A stretch of DNA of 64,000 bases. Source: Thermosyntropha lipolytica DSM 11003 (GTDB lineage Bacteria > Bacillota > Syntrophomonadia > Syntrophomonadales > Syntrophomonadaceae). The translations under genes and the position numbers were made by a program. Shown here in pieces: positions 43,142 through 52,662 of this stretch (position 1 is its first letter; the number at the start of each line of letters is the position of its first letter). The notes beneath the pieces were generated by a model, which saw only the letters and a list, made by a program, of their open reading frames with translations, searched no databases and was not told the origin of the DNA. The stretch spans positions 1-64,000 of the forward strand of contig NZ_FQWY01000004.1 in the NCBI RefSeq assembly GCF_900129805.1, read 5' to 3'.

Positions 43142-43849
43142 GTGAAAGGTAAAATACTGGTAGTAGATGATGAAGAATCTCTGGTAAGGCTTATTACCTA
43201 TAACCTTAATAAAGAAGGTTTTACAACTTTGAGTGCCTATGATGGGCTGACTGCTTATAATCTGGCCAGAGAGGAAAAACCTGACCTTATTATCCTTGAT
43301 CTGATGCTGCCGGAAAAGGATGGGCTGGAGGTTTGCCGGCAGCTGAGAAGTGAAGGGATAAATATTCCTATTATCATGCTTACAGCTAAGGATGAGGAAA
43401 TTGACAAGGTTTTAGGTCTGGAGCTGGGAGCTGATGATTATGTAACCAAGCCTTTCAGCGTGCGGGAGCTTATAGCCCGGGTAAAGGCGGTTTTAAGGAG
43501 AAAAGGGGAGCGCGAAGATCTGCCGGCAGGAGAGGAAAAAGCTCTGGTAATTGGAAGTTTTACGATTAAGCCTGAACGGTATGAGATTTACCACCATGAT
43601 AAATTGCTGGATTTAACTTTAAAAGAATATGAACTTCTGGAGATTTTTCTGCGCAACCGGGGAAGGGTTTTGAAAAGAGATTATCTTTTGGAAGTGTTGT
43701 GGGATTATGCTGATGGAGCCAATACCCGGGTTCTAGATGTGCATGTAAGCAAGCTCAGGGACAAGATTGAAAAAGACCCGAAAAATCCGCAGTATATTAA
43801 GACGGTGAGGGGCCTGGGATATAAGTTTGAGGTGGAAAAAGATGTTTAG
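43142..43849 (+). CDS. phoP: Response regulator PhoP/PhoB (OmpR family)
   Basis: 235 aa. GTG 43142 follows GGGGTGA; the in-frame TTG 43121 lies before that site. The receiver domain has the acidic pair DDEE near the start, phospho-Asp 53 (LIILDLMLPEKDG), Thr in MLTAKD and Lys in YVTKPFS. The C-terminal winged HTH has LTLKEYELLEIFLRN and GLGYKFEVE. Neighbouring phoR and pst genes support control of phosphate starvation. It overlaps phoR by 8 bp. Confidence 0.92.
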   Translation: MKGKILVVDDEESLVRLITYNLNKEGFTTLSAYDGLTAYNLAREEKPDLIILDLMLPEKDGLEVCRQLRSEGINIPIIMLTAKDEEIDKVLGLELGADDYVTKPFSVRELIARVKAVLRRKGEREDLPAGEEKALVIGSFTIKPERYEIYHHDKLLDLTLKEYELLEIFLRNRGRVLKRDYLLEVLWDYADGANTRVLDVHVSKLRDKIEKDPKNPQYIKTVRGLGYKFEVEKDV

Positions 43850-45614
43850 TTCGGTGCGTTCCAGGCTTACTATTACTTATCTTATCATCATTGCTGCCAT
43901 CATTTTGATAAGCAGCCTTATTCTTTCCTATTTTTTAAAAGAGTATTACCTTAATGATGTAAAAAACAGCCTGGTATATGAAGCTGTACTGGTAAGTGAT
44001 ATGCTGGGCTTATATAAGCCCCAGGATGGCGGTTTGGCTCAGTTTGCGGACCAGGTTGTCAGGCAGGTGGCGCAGGATATGAAGGTAAGGGTTACAGTTA
44101 TAGATGGAGAGGGAAAGGTGCTGGCTGATTCGCATTTTGAGGCTGATAGCATGGAGTCCCATGCGGGAAGGCCAGAGGTTTATAAAGCTTTAAAGGGGCA
44201 GGTGGGGAAAGAGATAAGATTCAGTACGACAGCCGGCATTAATATGCTCTATGTGGCCGTACCTTTTAAAGCTGGCGAGGAAAAAGGGGTTATAAGGCTT
44301 TCTAAGCCTTTGACCGAGGTAGAAAACCTTTATAAAAGGCTTTTTTCGGTGTTGTTTTTCAGTATTATTTTTACCGGGCTAGCAGCTTTTATTATCAGTA
44401 TATTTATTGCCCGCAATTTTTCCCGGCCGATAAGTGATATAACCGAAGCTGTGCGGGATATTGCCCGGGGAAATCTTAAACGCCGGGTACACTACCGTTC
44501 AGCTGATGAGCTGGGGATGCTGGCCGGAGCCGTTGATGATATGGCCGACCATCTGGAAAATACTATTATGGCGATATCGGAAGTAAAAAACCGCTTTGAA
44601 GCTGTTTTAAATAATACGGTAAATGCGATAATCATGCTGGATGCGGAAAAAAGGTTGATCTATGCCAATCCGGTAGCGGAGAGGATTTTTAATCTGCATG
44701 ATGAGTATATGGGAAGAAAAAGCGCAGAAGTGGTAGCTAATTATGAGCTGCTGCGGGCTATTGATGAAGCGAAAGCCAGATTAGTCCCGGTGCGCCGCGA
44801 TATAAACCTCTATGAGCGGGAAGAAAGGATTATTGAAGCTAATGTAATACCGGTGATGGAAAAAGAAAGAGGATTTTTAAACAGTATATTGATAGTTATG
44901 AATGATATAACCGAGTTGAAAAGGTTAGAAAGGATAAGACGCGATTTTGTGGCTAATGTTTCCCATGAGCTTAAGACACCGGTGGCAGCCATCAGCGGCT
45001 TTGCCGAGACTTTAATGGAGGAAAAAGGGGATAATCCCGAAAATATAAGGGAGTTCAGCCGTATTATATATAATGAAGCTCAGCGCTTGAAAAACCTGAT
45101 AGATGAGCTTTTGGAGCTTTCCCGCATCGAAGCAGGCAAAATGCCGACGAATATGGTAGAGGTAGATGTGGACAAATTAGCTCAGGAAGCGGCAGATATT
45201 ATTAAAATGCGTTTTCCAGAACGCCAGGATGATATTGCTGTTAAAGGGGAAAAAGGTTTAGTAATCAAGGCTGATAGGGAACAGCTTATGCGTATAATGC
45301 TCAATCTTTTAGAAAATGCGGTTCACTACAGTCCACCGGGAAGCAGGATAGGAGTAGAGGTTATGAGGGAAGGGGAAAAGGTTTTACTAAAGGTGAGTGA
45401 TGAAGGAGAGGGGATACCGGAAAATGAGATTCCCCGGGTTTTTGAAAGATTTTACCGGGTAGATAAGGCTAGATCGCGGAAAACGGGAGGAACTGGGTTG
45501 GGGCTGGCTATTGTAAAACACCTGGTAGAAAACCATAAAGGAGAGATAAGAGTAGAAAGCAAGCCAGGCAAAGGGTCGGTTTTTACCGTAGTTTTACCTG
45601 TTAAACCAGAGTGA
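43842..45614 (+). CDS. phoR: Sensor histidine kinase PhoR
   Basis: 590 aa. ATG 43842 is used, with GAGGTGG before it inside the phoP end; an earlier ATG at 43827 is rejected. Order: membrane helix (about 8-30), outer sensor region (about 31-165), second helix (about 168-192), HAMP (about 195-247), PAS (about 255-360), HisKA with H375 (VANVSHELKTPVAAISG), and an ATPase domain with NLLENAVHYSPP, DEGEGIPENEIP and GGTGLGLAIVKH. It phosphorylates PhoP. The signal is probably read through the Pst transporter and PhoU. Confidence 0.92.
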   Translation: MFSSVRSRLTITYLIIIAAIILISSLILSYFLKEYYLNDVKNSLVYEAVLVSDMLGLYKPQDGGLAQFADQVVRQVAQDMKVRVTVIDGEGKVLADSHFEADSMESHAGRPEVYKALKGQVGKEIRFSTTAGINMLYVAVPFKAGEEKGVIRLSKPLTEVENLYKRLFSVLFFSIIFTGLAAFIISIFIARNFSRPISDITEAVRDIARGNLKRRVHYRSADELGMLAGAVDDMADHLENTIMAISEVKNRFEAVLNNTVNAIIMLDAEKRLIYANPVAERIFNLHDEYMGRKSAEVVANYELLRAIDEAKARLVPVRRDINLYEREERIIEANVIPVMEKERGFLNSILIVMNDITELKRLERIRRDFVANVSHELKTPVAAISGFAETLMEEKGDNPENIREFSRIIYNEAQRLKNLIDELLELSRIEAGKMPTNMVEVDVDKLAQEAADIIKMRFPERQDDIAVKGEKGLVIKADREQLMRIMLNLLENAVHYSPPGSRIGVEVMREGEKVLLKVSDEGEGIPENEIPRVFERFYRVDKARSRKTGGTGLGLAIVKHLVENHKGEIRVESKPGKGSVFTVVLPVKPE

Positions 45615-45639
45615 TTTTGCCCGTAACTTAAATATTATT

Positions 45640-45678
45640 AGCTGGATGGCTGCCTGGGGCAGCTTAAATTTTTTTTAA
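45640..45678 (+). terminator. Likely terminator of phoPR
   Basis: AGCTG ... CAGCTTAAATTTTTTTT; the stem is short, so a modest call. Confidence 0.45.
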
Positions 45679-45724
45679 TATTTTGAAGTTTCTGCTCTCC
45701 TGTGCATTTGGTATTATGATAAAA

Positions 45725-45734
45725 TGTAATTACA
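45725..45734. promoter_or_regulatory. Palindrome before the acyl-CoA ligase gene
   Basis: TGTAATTACA, a perfect 10-bp palindrome, lies 29 bp before the ligase start and overlaps the likely promoter. A possible repressor site; no regulator identified. Confidence 0.4.
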
Positions 45735-45762
45735 GTTTTAAAATTTTACCGGGGGGAGATAT

Positions 45763-47682
45763 ATGGTTAAAAGAGAGCATATGCGGGTTTGTACAGTTCC
45801 TCAGATGTTTAATGAGTCAGTCATAAAATATGGCGAAAGGCGGTGCCAGTGGTTCAAGACCGGGCCTAATACTACTTCTTCACTTACTTATTCTGAAGTA
45901 GGCATGATAGTGCGTGATCTTACCGGCGGACTTTTGGCTTTAGGGATGCAAAAAGGCGATCGGGCAGCTATTATGTCTTATAACTGTCCCCAGTGGCTGT
46001 GGTCAGATTTTGCCATTCTCTGCAGTGGAGGGATTACAGTTACTATTTATCCTACCCTTTCGCCCGGCGAGATGAAGTTTATAGTCAATAATTCCGGTTC
46101 CCGCTTTTTATTTATCAGGGATGAAGCTACCCTGGAAAAAGTCTGCCAGGTGCTGGAGGGGATGCCCCTTCTGGAAAAAGTAATAGTTATGGATGATAAT
46201 GTGAAACTGCCTCCCGATAACAAGTTTATGCATTTAAGTGTTTTGAAGGAAATAGGGATGCGGTATCTGCATAAACATCCTTATGCCTATGAAAAGGCAT
46301 GGCATGATATAAAAGTGTGGGATCCAGCTACTATAATCTATACCTCGGGAACTACCGGCCAGCCTAAAGGGGCTGTGCATACCCATCAAACTATAATGAC
46401 GGCTATTCAGGCTGATAATAACAATTTTGCCCATGCGGGCTATATGATTGACGAAAATGATATTAACCTTTCTTTCCTGCCTTTATCGCATTCCTATGAA
46501 AGACAGTGTGGACAGATGGTATCGATAAATGCCGGCTGTACCATTGCCTATGCGGAAAAACCGCAAACTATAATGGCTGATTTGCAGATTTTTAAGCCTA
46601 CCTGGTTCTGTTGCGTTCCCCGCATTTTTGAAAGGATATATATGGCCATAAGGGATGCAGCCAGCAGCACCCCGGAAGGGAAGGCGGCTTTTGAAAGGGC
46701 GGTAAGTATTGGGCTTAAAGTTATTGAAGCCCGTATGGATGAGCATGGATGTGTGGATATGGGATTTGATGTGGATTTGCTGGAAGGACTGCCAGAAGAT
46801 CTAAAAGAAGAGTATAGGTGGGCTGATCAAGCTGTTTTCAGCAAGGTAAGGCAGCTTCTGGGCGGTAATTTCCGCATAGCATTTTCAGCATCGGCAGCTT
46901 TATCGGCTGAACTTTGCAAGCTTTATATGGCCATGGGCATAAGGATATGTGAAGGCTATGGGCTTACCGAGACTATGAATGCTATCAATTTTAACAGCCT
47001 GCGTGCGGTAATGCCGGGTTCGGTTGGGCCTACCCTTTATTTCAGTGAAGAAAAGATCGCGGAAGATGGCGAACTGCTGGTAAGAGGAAAGACAGTATTT
47101 TTAGGTTATTACAAAAACCCGGAAGCTACCGCGGAAGCTTTTACCGAAGATGGCTTTTTCAAAACCGGGGATATAGCAGTAAAGCTTCCCAACGGCTATT
47201 ATAAGATTGTCGACCGCAAAAAGAGCATAATAGTTCTGGATACCGGCAAAAATGTAGCCCGTGCCAAGGTGGAAAGCAAGTTTGCCACAGCCCGTTATAT
47301 AGAACAGATATGCGTTTTGGGAGATGACCGCAAATTCATAAGTGCGATTGTAGTTCCCAAGTTCGACTATATTATGAACCTCCTTAAAGCTAAAGGCATA
47401 GAGTTTGACCAATCAGCGATAGTCTATGAAGGAGAAGGGGTTGAAAGGATATGTGTGAAAGTAGGGGATGATTTTGTAAACCACGAAGAGGTGAGAAAAC
47501 TTATTGAGGAAGATATTGCCGAAGCTAACAAAGAGCTGGAGGATTATGAACGGATTAAAAAATATCACATTTCTAACCGGCGTTTCTTAGAGAGCATGGA
47601 AGAGCTTACTCCTACTTTGAAGACTAAACACCGCAATATAATAAAGAATTTCCAGAAAGAAATTGAAGCCATGTACAGCTAA
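45763..47682 (+). CDS. Long-chain acyl-CoA ligase (AMP-binding)
   Basis: 639 aa. Adenylate-forming enzyme: P-loop IIYTSGTTGQPKGAVHTH (about residues 188-206), GYGLTE (about 396), GDIAVKLPNGYYKIVDRKK (about 468-486) and a C-terminal domain ending ELTPTLKTKHRNII, where the catalytic Lys is expected. Length and the LxPxSH-like region (LPLSHSYERQ) point to the long-chain type (FadD15-like). It activates fatty acids with ATP and CoA. It lies between phoR and pstS but has its own promoter region and terminator, so it is probably not part of the Pho regulon. Fits a fatty-acid-using anaerobe. Confidence 0.88.
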   Translation: MVKREHMRVCTVPQMFNESVIKYGERRCQWFKTGPNTTSSLTYSEVGMIVRDLTGGLLALGMQKGDRAAIMSYNCPQWLWSDFAILCSGGITVTIYPTLSPGEMKFIVNNSGSRFLFIRDEATLEKVCQVLEGMPLLEKVIVMDDNVKLPPDNKFMHLSVLKEIGMRYLHKHPYAYEKAWHDIKVWDPATIIYTSGTTGQPKGAVHTHQTIMTAIQADNNNFAHAGYMIDENDINLSFLPLSHSYERQCGQMVSINAGCTIAYAEKPQTIMADLQIFKPTWFCCVPRIFERIYMAIRDAASSTPEGKAAFERAVSIGLKVIEARMDEHGCVDMGFDVDLLEGLPEDLKEEYRWADQAVFSKVRQLLGGNFRIAFSASAALSAELCKLYMAMGIRICEGYGLTETMNAINFNSLRAVMPGSVGPTLYFSEEKIAEDGELLVRGKTVFLGYYKNPEATAEAFTEDGFFKTGDIAVKLPNGYYKIVDRKKSIIVLDTGKNVARAKVESKFATARYIEQICVLGDDRKFISAIVVPKFDYIMNLLKAKGIEFDQSAIVYEGEGVERICVKVGDDFVNHEEVRKLIEEDIAEANKELEDYERIKKYHISNRRFLESMEELTPTLKTKHRNIIKNFQKEIEAMYS

Positions 47683-47690
47683 AAAAAAGA

Positions 47691-47731
47691 AAAACCCCGT
47701 TTTAGGCTGAAAGCTTAGAACGGGTTTTTTT
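47691..47731 (+). terminator. Terminator after the acyl-CoA ligase gene
   Basis: AAAACCCCGTTTTA ... TAGAACGGGTTTTTTT. Its T-run overlaps the first TTTACA repeat of the pstS control region. Confidence 0.85.
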
Positions 47732-47789
47732 ACACATATTTTACATTTGCGAGAGACAAAATTTATAAAGGAAAGGCTTAGTATTTACA
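47729..47789 (+). promoter_or_regulatory. Pho boxes of pstS
   Basis: TTTACA occurs at 47729, 47740 and 47784: spacings of 11 and 44 bp, all on the same helix face. PhoP-type regulators bind TT(A/T)ACA repeats about 11 bp apart. The same 11/44 spacing recurs before pstC. Confidence 0.7.
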
Positions 47790-47846
47790 TCAGTAATTTA
47801 TCGTTAATTACAGATGAGAATTTAAAAATTTTTAGGAGGTAAAGAA

Positions 47847-48698
47847 ATGCGGGGAAGAAAAAAATGGATGGTTTTGGTAGTCTTAAGTATGTTTATGGTT
47901 TCTGCTCTTCTGATAGGAGGATGCGGGAAAAAGGAGGAAGGGGATAAAGCAGGAGATGAAGCAGGCCTTACCGGTACTATAACTATTGCCGGGTCGACTT
48001 CGGTTCAGCCTTTTAGTGAAGTGCTGGCAGAAAAGTTTATGCAGGATAATCCCCGTGTACAGATTAATGTGCAGGGTGGAGGTTCCAGCCAGGGAATAAC
48101 AGCTGCCGTAAGCGGAGCAGCCGATATTGGTGCCAGTTCCCGGGAATTGAAGGCAGAAGAGAAGGGACAAGGTTTAGTAGAGACGGTTATTGCTTATGAT
48201 GGTATTGCTATTATTGTAAATCCTGCCAATAAGATCGACAATTTAACTAGAGAACAGATAAGGGATATTTACCTGGGTAATATCACCAACTGGAAAGAAG
48301 TAGGAGGCGAAGATGCCCCTATAACTGTAGTATGCCGGGAAGCAGGCTCTGGAACCCGGGGAGCTTTTGAAGAAATAGTTATGGAAAAACAGGATATTTC
48401 CAATAAGGTTATTATCCAGAATTCTACCGGTGCTGTAGCCTCTGCCGTAGCTGGAGATAAGAATGCCATAGGGTTTGTTTCACTCCATGCGCTGAACGAT
48501 AAGGTAAAAGCGGTTAAAGTAGATGGAGTAGAAGCCAAGGAGGAAAATATAAAAAATGGCAGTTATAAAATCTCCCGGCCTTTTATCTACCTTACCAAAG
48601 GAGAACCGACAGGTGTAGTCAAAGCTTTCATCGATTTTGTGTTAAGTGAAGAAGGGCAGAAGATTATGCAGGATGAAGGGGCAGTGCCTGTAAAATAA
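47847..48698 (+). CDS. pstS: Phosphate ABC transporter binding lipoprotein PstS
   Basis: 283 aa behind AGGAGG. Signal peptide with lipobox IGGC (C26). The phosphate-site loops are clear: TIAGSTSVQPFSEVLAEKF (about residues 47-65), GGGSSQG, GASSRELK and REAGSGTRGAFEEIV (about 167-181). It captures phosphate outside the cell for PstCAB. Expression is expected to rise in phosphate starvation, given the Pho boxes before it. Confidence 0.93.
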   Translation: MRGRKKWMVLVVLSMFMVSALLIGGCGKKEEGDKAGDEAGLTGTITIAGSTSVQPFSEVLAEKFMQDNPRVQINVQGGGSSQGITAAVSGAADIGASSRELKAEEKGQGLVETVIAYDGIAIIVNPANKIDNLTREQIRDIYLGNITNWKEVGGEDAPITVVCREAGSGTRGAFEEIVMEKQDISNKVIIQNSTGAVASAVAGDKNAIGFVSLHALNDKVKAVKVDGVEAKEENIKNGSYKISRPFIYLTKGEPTGVVKAFIDFVLSEEGQKIMQDEGAVPVK

Positions 48699-48803
48699 CC
48701 AGGCCAACATCTACGGGCACAGACAGCTGCTGTGACCCAAAATCCCTCTTGCTAGAAGACCCCCCTTAAGGTGGGCTTTAAGGCAAAATAAGAAAAAGCT
48801 TGT

Positions 48804-48843
48804 AAAACCTGTTTTATGCCGGATGTGGTATAAGGCAGGTTTT
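48804..48843 (+). terminator. Possible terminator/attenuator after pstS
   Basis: AAAACCTG ... CAGGTTTT with a G-U-rich inner stem. It sits before the second Pho boxes and would allow high pstS output relative to pstCAB. Confidence 0.55.
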
Positions 48844-48901
48844 ACATTGTGTTTACAATAAAAAAACATGTACTTAAAGTTGTAATTTATATCCCTTTAC
48901 A
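48841..48901 (+). promoter_or_regulatory. Pho boxes of pstCAB
   Basis: TTTACA at 48841, 48852 and 48896 (spacings 11 and 44), the same layout as before pstS. It suggests a second, PhoP-controlled promoter for pstCAB-phoU. Confidence 0.7.
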
Positions 48902-48948
48902 GTGGAATATTAAAATGAGGATAGAATACGGCACAGGCTGGTGAAAAG

Positions 48949-49896
48949 ATGGCTAATTATCCAATAGTGCAAAATAAAGAAAAAGCCCGGGGTAATGTTT
49001 TTTCCGCGGGAGGCTTTTATGGGAGGAAGACTCCGGTAAGGGGAAAAGAATTATGGGTGGAAAAAGTCCTGATGTTAAGTGCCAGCTTATTTATCCTGGC
49101 TATACTGCTTATAACTCTTTTTATTTTTGCCAAAGGTATTCCCTTAATAGCTAAAACCGGCTTAACTGATTTTATTTTTAATACTGAATGGAATCCTACT
49201 AAAAATAAATTCGGCATTGGAACTATGCTGGTAGGTTCTCTGGCGGTTACCCTGGGTGCTCTGTTATGGGCGGTGCCTTTAGGGCTTATTACCGCAATTT
49301 TTATGGCGGAAATAGCCCCCGTTAAAGTGAGAGATGTACTGGGGAGCTTTATCGAGCTTTTAGCCGGCATACCTTCAGTAGTTTATGGCTTTTTTGGGCT
49401 TATTGTAGTTGTACCTTTTATAAGGGATAACCTGGGAGGAAGCGGCATGAGCATTTTAGCCGGGGCGGTTATTTTAGGGATTATGATCCTTCCTACCATA
49501 ATAAATATATCGCGGGATGCCATAAGGGCTGTACCCGAAGAGTACAAGATCAATTCCCTGGCTTTGGGGGCTACCCATTACCAGAGTATCTGGCGGATTA
49601 TAGTGCCGGCCGCGCGTTCGGGGATAATTACTGCTGTTGTTCTGGGGATGGGCAGGGCCATTGGCGAAACGATGGCTGTGGTCATGGTAACCGGAAATGC
49701 AACGATTATTCCCGACAGCATATTATCTCCCGTAAGGACTATGACCAGCAACATAGTCCTGGAGATGGGTTATGCAGCCGGTGATCATCAAGCTGCTTTG
49801 TTTGCTACAGGAACAGTCCTTTTTGTGTTTATCGTGCTGCTTAACCTTATAATCAATATTTCAGCAAAGGCAGGTATTAAAAATGCCCACCGCTAA
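48949..49896 (+). CDS. pstC: Phosphate ABC transporter permease PstC
   Basis: 315 aa, six membrane segments. The ATPase-contacting loop is INSLALGATHYQSIWRII (about residues 201-218), and the family stretch AGIPSVVYGFFGLIVVVPF (about 138-156) is present. The N-terminal 35 residues (before KVLMLSASLF) are polar and longer than usual. Starts at ATG 48949 with only a weak ribosome site. It overlaps pstA by 14 bp. Confidence 0.93.
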   Translation: MANYPIVQNKEKARGNVFSAGGFYGRKTPVRGKELWVEKVLMLSASLFILAILLITLFIFAKGIPLIAKTGLTDFIFNTEWNPTKNKFGIGTMLVGSLAVTLGALLWAVPLGLITAIFMAEIAPVKVRDVLGSFIELLAGIPSVVYGFFGLIVVVPFIRDNLGGSGMSILAGAVILGIMILPTIINISRDAIRAVPEEYKINSLALGATHYQSIWRIIVPAARSGIITAVVLGMGRAIGETMAVVMVTGNATIIPDSILSPVRTMTSNIVLEMGYAAGDHQAALFATGTVLFVFIVLLNLIINISAKAGIKNAHR

Positions 49897-50719
49897 TTAT
49901 GGAGAAAAGGTGATGACTCTGGTTTTCTGGCTGGCTGCTTTTCTTATTACAGCGATACTGGCAGTTATTATCGGTTATATTGTGGTCAAGGGCTTTTCCG
50001 TACTGAGCCTGGATTTCATCTTTACTCCTCCCTCCCGGGCCGGCAAGGAAGGCGGAATATCGACTACCATCGTAAGCACCCTTTATCTGGTTTTAGGTTC
50101 ACTGCTTATTGCCGTACCGGTAGGAGTAGCCAGTGCAGTCTATCTAGAAGAATATGCCCGAAAAAACAGCCGCTTTGCCTATATAGTAAATCTGACAGCT
50201 GAGACCTTAGCTGGCATTCCTTCCATCGTATTTGGGCTTTTTGGCTTTGTTTTCTTTGTGATCTTTTTAGGCTGGGGATGGTCGATTCTATCAGGAGCTA
50301 TGACTATGGCTATTATGATACTCCCTACGATTACGAGAACTTCCCAGGAGGCTATTCTGGCTGTCCCCCGGGAGTACAGGGAAAACAGCCTGGCTCTGGG
50401 AGCCAGCAAGTGGCAGACAATAAGAAAGATTGTTCTGCCTTCAGCCCTTCCCGGCATAGCTACCGGCATTATCTTATCGATAGGAAGGGCGGTAGGCGAA
50501 ACAGCTGCTCTTCTTCTTACGGCAGGAAGCTCTCTGGGAATGCCTATGAGTATAACCGATCCTGCTCGTACCATGGCAGTACATCTGTATATACTGGCTA
50601 TGGAAGGAATATCTTTAGAAAGGGCATTCGGTACGGCATTTGTTATCATTGTTCTTATATTGATTATAAACTACGCAGCTCATTATGGTATGAGGCGATT
50701 ATCAGCATTAGGCAGATAG
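49883..50719 (+). CDS. pstA: Phosphate ABC transporter permease PstA
   Basis: 278 aa, six membrane segments. [16 protein letters not shown] (about residues 110-125) and the EAA-type loop [20 protein letters not shown] (about 169-188) are typical. It pairs with PstC to form the channel. Confidence 0.93.
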   Translation: MPTANYGEKVMTLVFWLAAFLITAILAVIIGYIVVKGFSVLSLDFIFTPPSRAGKEGGISTTIVSTLYLVLGSLLIAVPVGVASAVYLEEYARKNSRFAYIVNLTAETLAGIPSIVFGLFGFVFFVIFLGWGWSILSGAMTMAIMILPTITRTSQEAILAVPREYRENSLALGASKWQTIRKIVLPSALPGIATGIILSIGRAVGETAALLLTAGSSLGMPMSITDPARTMAVHLYILAMEGISLERAFGTAFVIIVLILIINYAAHYGMRRLSALGR

Positions 50720-50730
50720 AGGTGAAAAAT

Positions 50731-51489
50731 ATGAACAGTATCAAAATACGCAGCCATAATTTGAATGTTTTCTACGGCCCTTTTCAGGCTCTCTATGATA
50801 TTAACATGGATATAGAAAGCAATAAGGTAACTGCTCTGATTGGGCCTTCAGGCTGCGGAAAATCTACTTTTTTACGCAGTATAAACCGGCTTAATGAATT
50901 GATTGATGGGGTGAGGATAGAAGGCCAGATATATATAGATGAAAAACCTATTTATGCCAGAGATGTGGATGTAGTAGCCCTGCGCAAAAAGGTGGGCATG
51001 GTTTTTCAAAAACCTTCAGCTTTTCCCATGTCCATCTATGAGAATGTCGCCTACGGCCCCCGCATTCATGGCATAAAGGATAGAAGGGTTTTGGACGAAA
51101 TTGTAGAAAAAAGCCTTAAAGCAGCCAATCTGTGGAATGAAGTAAAAGACCGGCTTAAAGCTCCAGCTACCGGTTTATCAGGTGGGCAGCAGCAGCGATT
51201 GGTTATTGCCCGGGTTCTGGCTGTTAATCCCGAAGTTATACTTATGGATGAGCCAGCTTCCGCTTTAGACCCTATTTCCACAGCCAAGCTGGAAGAATTG
51301 ATTGCTGAACTTCGCTGCAATTATACTATTGTCATCGTTACGCATAACATGCAGCAGGCAGCTAGGGTTTCTGATTATACCGGTTTTTTCTTAAACGGCA
51401 GGCTTATTGAATATAACCGCACCGAGGAGCTTTTTGTTAACCCGCGCGATAAGAGGACGGAAGATTATATAACCGGAAGGTTTGGTTAA
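50731..51489 (+). CDS. pstB: Phosphate ABC transporter ATPase PstB
   Basis: 252 aa. Start at ATG 50731 behind GAGGTG. Walker [15 protein letters not shown] (about residues 36-49), the PstB-typical [16 protein letters not shown]-loop [17 protein letters not shown], signature [17 protein letters not shown], Walker [14 protein letters not shown] and [14 protein letters not shown]. It powers phosphate import by PstCA. Confidence 0.95.
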   Translation: MNSIKIRSHNLNVFYGPFQALYDINMDIESNKVTALIGPSGCGKSTFLRSINRLNELIDGVRIEGQIYIDEKPIYARDVDVVALRKKVGMVFQKPSAFPMSIYENVAYGPRIHGIKDRRVLDEIVEKSLKAANLWNEVKDRLKAPATGLSGGQQQRLVIARVLAVNPEVILMDEPASALDPISTAKLEELIAELRCNYTIVIVTHNMQQAARVSDYTGFFLNGRLIEYNRTEELFVNPRDKRTEDYITGRFG

Positions 51490-51501
51490 AAAGGAGGAGT
51501 T

Positions 51502-52188
51502 ATGATGGTAAATGACAGCCTGCACAGTGAACTTGGTCGTTTAAAAGAAGAAATCCTGAAAATGGGAAGGCTTTTAGAAGAGCAGGTATATAAGTCGGTA
51601 AAATCTCTGGTGGAAAAAGATGTCGTTTTGGCCCGGGAAGTTATTGCCAATGATGATGTTATAGATGAAATGGAATTTGCTATCGAAAAGAAAACCCTGG
51701 GTTTGATTGCCTTAAAACAGCCTATGGCCAAGGATTTGCGGCTTATCGCTACTATTTTGCGCATGATAATTGACATGGAGAGAATGGCTGATCATGCTGA
51801 AGATATAGCCCGTATTACGATTGAGCTTTATGAACAGCCTTATATAAAAAGGTTGATTGATATTCCGCGCATGGCTGAAATCGGCAAAGAGATGATCAGC
51901 ATAGCCCTGGATGCGTTTATATATGAAAATATGGATAAAGCCATGAGCCTTATTCCTATGGAAGAACAGATGGATGCTTTATATGAGCAGATATTCCGGG
52001 AACTTCTTTCCTATATGATGCAGGATCCCCGGACTATTGCTCAGGCTACGGAGCTTTTGCTGGTGGCAGGCCATCTGGAAAGGATAGGAGATCATGCTAC
52101 TAATATCGGGGAAATGGTGATCTATGTTGTTGAAGGACGCCGGGTAGATTTTAATGAACTGGCCCGGAAAAAGGAAGATAATAAATAG
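51502..52188 (+). CDS. phoU: Phosphate signalling protein PhoU
   Basis: 228 aa, two repeated three-helix bundles. The metal-binding E/DxxxD motifs are at DMERMADHAEDIAR (about residues 92-105) and HLERIGDHATNIGE (about 191-204). It links PstB to PhoR and keeps the regulon off when phosphate is plentiful. It starts 12 bp after pstB behind AAGGAGGAG. Confidence 0.94.
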   Translation: MMVNDSLHSELGRLKEEILKMGRLLEEQVYKSVKSLVEKDVVLAREVIANDDVIDEMEFAIEKKTLGLIALKQPMAKDLRLIATILRMIIDMERMADHAEDIARITIELYEQPYIKRLIDIPRMAEIGKEMISIALDAFIYENMDKAMSLIPMEEQMDALYEQIFRELLSYMMQDPRTIAQATELLLVAGHLERIGDHATNIGEMVIYVVEGRRVDFNELARKKEDNK

Positions 52189-52215
52189 GAGGATTACTGG
52201 CTTATTTTATGGGTT

Positions 52216-52251
52216 ATCAGCATAAGGGGGATACTTATGCTGATTTTTTTG
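52216..52251 (+). terminator. Terminator of the pst-phoU operon
   Basis: ATCAGCATAAG ... CTTATGCTGATTTTTTT, an 11-bp stem. Confidence 0.88.
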
Positions 52252-52379
52252 TTTTAATGGAAAGTATTTATTTTTTCCTGAGGTATCTCTGCTTTTACCT
52301 TGGTAATAGAGGAAGGAAAAGATATAATGTTATTATAAAATAGAGATAAACTGCTTATATGAATGGGGAGGCATCTATT

Positions 52380-52658
52380 TTGGATAAGGATAAAAAAACG
52401 GTCAACAAGGTGAGTGTAGAGATTTTTGGGGAAAACTATGTGGTAAAAGGGGAGGAAAGCCCGGAATACATAGAAATGCTGGCTGCTTATATCGACAAGC
52501 GCATGAGGCTTATCCAGCAGCGCAACCCCAATCTTTCTACTGCCAAAATTGCCGTTCTTACTGCTCTTAATCTGGCCGATGAGCTGAACAAATTGCAGGA
52601 TGATTATGATAAGCTTTTAAAAGCTCTGGAAGAAGAAAGAAAAAACAGGATGGGATAA
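52380..52658 (+). CDS. zapA: Cell division protein ZapA-like
   Basis: 92 aa. TTG 52380 lies 9 nt after GGGGAGG; an ATG at 52359 precedes that site. The N-terminal beta part (KVSVEIFGENYVVKG, about residues 8-22) and YIDKRM precede a long coiled coil (DELNKLQDDYDKLLKALEEE). ZapA bundles FtsZ filaments. It lies 4 bp before polX, as in other Firmicutes (Bacillus yshA-yshB-yshC region has zapA and polX close together). Confidence 0.88.
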   Translation: MDKDKKTVNKVSVEIFGENYVVKGEESPEYIEMLAAYIDKRMRLIQQRNPNLSTAKIAVLTALNLADELNKLQDDYDKLLKALEEERKNRMG

Positions 52659-52662
52659 CAGG

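Noticed and set aside
50278-50730. Long N-terminal extension of PstB reaching back over pstA
   Set aside because: It reads through pstA in another frame; the PstB family start and a ribosome site are at 50731.
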